Part shown: positions 63,340-64,000 of the stretch, in pieces
How positions within the stretch are numbered: position 1 is the first letter of the stretch
How the letters are laid out: each line of letters starts with the position of its first letter
Assembly (NCBI GenBank): GCA_003712055.1
Contig: RHLJ01000004.1
Location: 434,001 to 498,000, forward strand
Direction of reading: 5' to 3'
DNA from: Balneola sp.
GTDB taxonomy: Bacteria > Bacteroidota > Rhodothermia > Balneolales > Balneolaceae
Length of the DNA: 64,000 nt
Program-made: the position numbers and the translations under genes
Notes under the pieces: generated by a model
Told to the model about the DNA's origin: nothing
The model's database searches: none
Seen by the model: only the letters and a program-made list of their open reading frames with translations

Positions 63340-63871
63340 AAAAACTTTGATAACGCTATTTATAGTTATCGCAGCCTTCATTGTATATATACAGCTAAAA
63401 GATCGAATAAATAGGCACAATAAATTCAGGTTTGATGTTCCATTGTCTGAAATGGTTGATTCATTGAAAGTTACTCAAGAATATATGCTAAGTACTTTCG
63501 CCACTGAAGTAACTAATTTCTACTGGAAACCTGAAAAAAAGCTATTTATAAACTCTAATCAGGTAGGTTATATTGAAGGAAATGAGTTCGTGTATACTGT
63601 TTATCAGGACTCAATATTAAATGATGATGTAGCTTTAGAAAAGTATGTTAAAGCAATTCTCTTTCTTAGAAACCAGAATATATATAGTGCATATATAGTT
63701 AGAGGTACAAATATTGTTTCTTTTGATTATACTCCTGATCAAAGCAATCTAAGAGGGAGAATAAGAAGTATCATTTTGGGAGAGGAAAATGATTTAAGCA
63801 ATATGAATTTTGAGGGTCATGAAGTTCTCCAAGAGTATCCCCCATTGTATTTGATACGGTATACAAATTAA
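63329..63871 (+). CDS. Membrane-anchored probable immunity protein of the Ntox44-like cassette
   Basis: A 180-residue protein with one N-terminal membrane helix (KTLITLFIVIAAFIVYIQL) and a soluble domain outside the cytoplasm (VDSLKVTQEYMLSTFATEVT, GYIEGNEFVYTVYQDS). Its start overlaps the toxin cassette by 11 bp, so the two are co-expressed. A periplasm-facing domain fits a toxin that acts in the periplasm, which would agree with a peptidoglycan target, but this is inference. No family is recognised. Confidence 0.65.
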   Translation: MYFKKTLITLFIVIAAFIVYIQLKDRINRHNKFRFDVPLSEMVDSLKVTQEYMLSTFATEVTNFYWKPEKKLFINSNQVGYIEGNEFVYTVYQDSILNDDVALEKYVKAILFLRNQNIYSAYIVRGTNIVSFDYTPDQSNLRGRIRSIILGEENDLSNMNFEGHEVLQEYPPLYLIRYTN

Positions 63872-63874
63872 TTT

Positions 63875-64000
63875 TTCGTGTGGTTCATATGTTACTTATT
63901 GAGGACAGGATGGGGAGATTTATGCGAATGCAGAAGATAAAGCGTCTGATGAAGAGGGAAATGTAAAAGTAAAAAAGGGGCCATTCGAGATTTATGCTAC
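63875..64000 (+). pseudogene. Start of a further orphan Rhs junction/toxin cassette, cut by the window end
   Basis: The frame reads SCGSYVTY, a TGA stop, then GQDGEIYANAEDKASDEEGN and on to the window end. It aligns with SCGAYVAYCGQDGEIYMNAE just after the Rhs core in the 59783 gene, with the Cys codon TGT changed to TGA. So a third copy of the junction begins here, without a core. What toxin follows cannot be seen. Confidence 0.6.

Overview
The window reads as a chromosomal segment of a marine, Gram-negative member of the Bacteroidota/Balneolota side of the tree, most likely a Balneolaceae-type bacterium. This is inferred from type IX secretion (T9SS) C-terminal sorting tails ending in LIK, a PID-CTERM protein, DUF5686 and DUF4292 envelope proteins, many lipoproteins, a Vibrio-like Na+/sugar symporter, tRNAs without encoded CCA, and TATCTTTG-like -7 boxes ahead of stable RNAs.

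Layout. 0.2-9.5 kb: a MltF-like transglycosylase, a three-gene partner-switching module (STAS, anti-sigma kinase, SpoIIE phosphatase), an unusual VOC/cytochrome c/rhodanese lipoprotein, a SPOR lipoprotein, a GlsB-like membrane protein and an SGLT-type symporter. 9.5-11.35 kb: a small islet bounded by a 19-bp direct repeat of the tRNA-Arg 3' end. It holds a decayed HsdR fragment and a TIR-like defence gene interrupted by an in-frame amber codon. 11.5-19.3 kb: one compact hexuronate operon (SDR oxidoreductase, uxuA, uxaC, kdgK, eda, TRAP dctPQM) that would take glucuronate to pyruvate and glyceraldehyde-3-phosphate. 19.4-27.4 kb: a DUF5686 outer-membrane protein, then a repeat-rich zone with a seven-bladed FG-GAP T9SS protein and a PID-CTERM protein, then an OmpA lipoprotein with calcium-binding repeats. 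27.5-34.8 kb: tRNA-Ala, an operon of a secreted protein, FecR-domain protein, large outer-membrane protein and CHASE2-adenylate cyclase, then the SRP RNA. 35-43.3 kb: YpdA-like reductase, glutaminase with ankyrin repeats, YheT-like hydrolase, T9SS subtilase and Ppx/GppA-HD phosphatase. 43.4-51.1 kb: a long minus-strand run for envelope and surface-glycan functions. 51.1-51.9 kb: a gene-free block of palindromes.

51.9-64 kb is the most unusual part. It is an Rhs/YD-repeat locus whose polymorphic-toxin architecture is split over genes. A 2054-residue shell protein lacks the Rhs core. A second secreted protein carries two starch-binding-like domains and TPRs. A third, separately exported protein carries a PKD-like domain, the Rhs core and a toxin tip, followed by a likely immunity gene. 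Downstream lies a tandem series of orphan toxin/immunity cassettes without a core: one decayed, one Ntox44-like with an overlapping membrane immunity gene, and one starting at the window edge. Two of them repeat the junction sequence found just after the Rhs core, which fits recombinational tip switching.

Functions come from reading the translated sequence and recalling family motifs; no database search was run.
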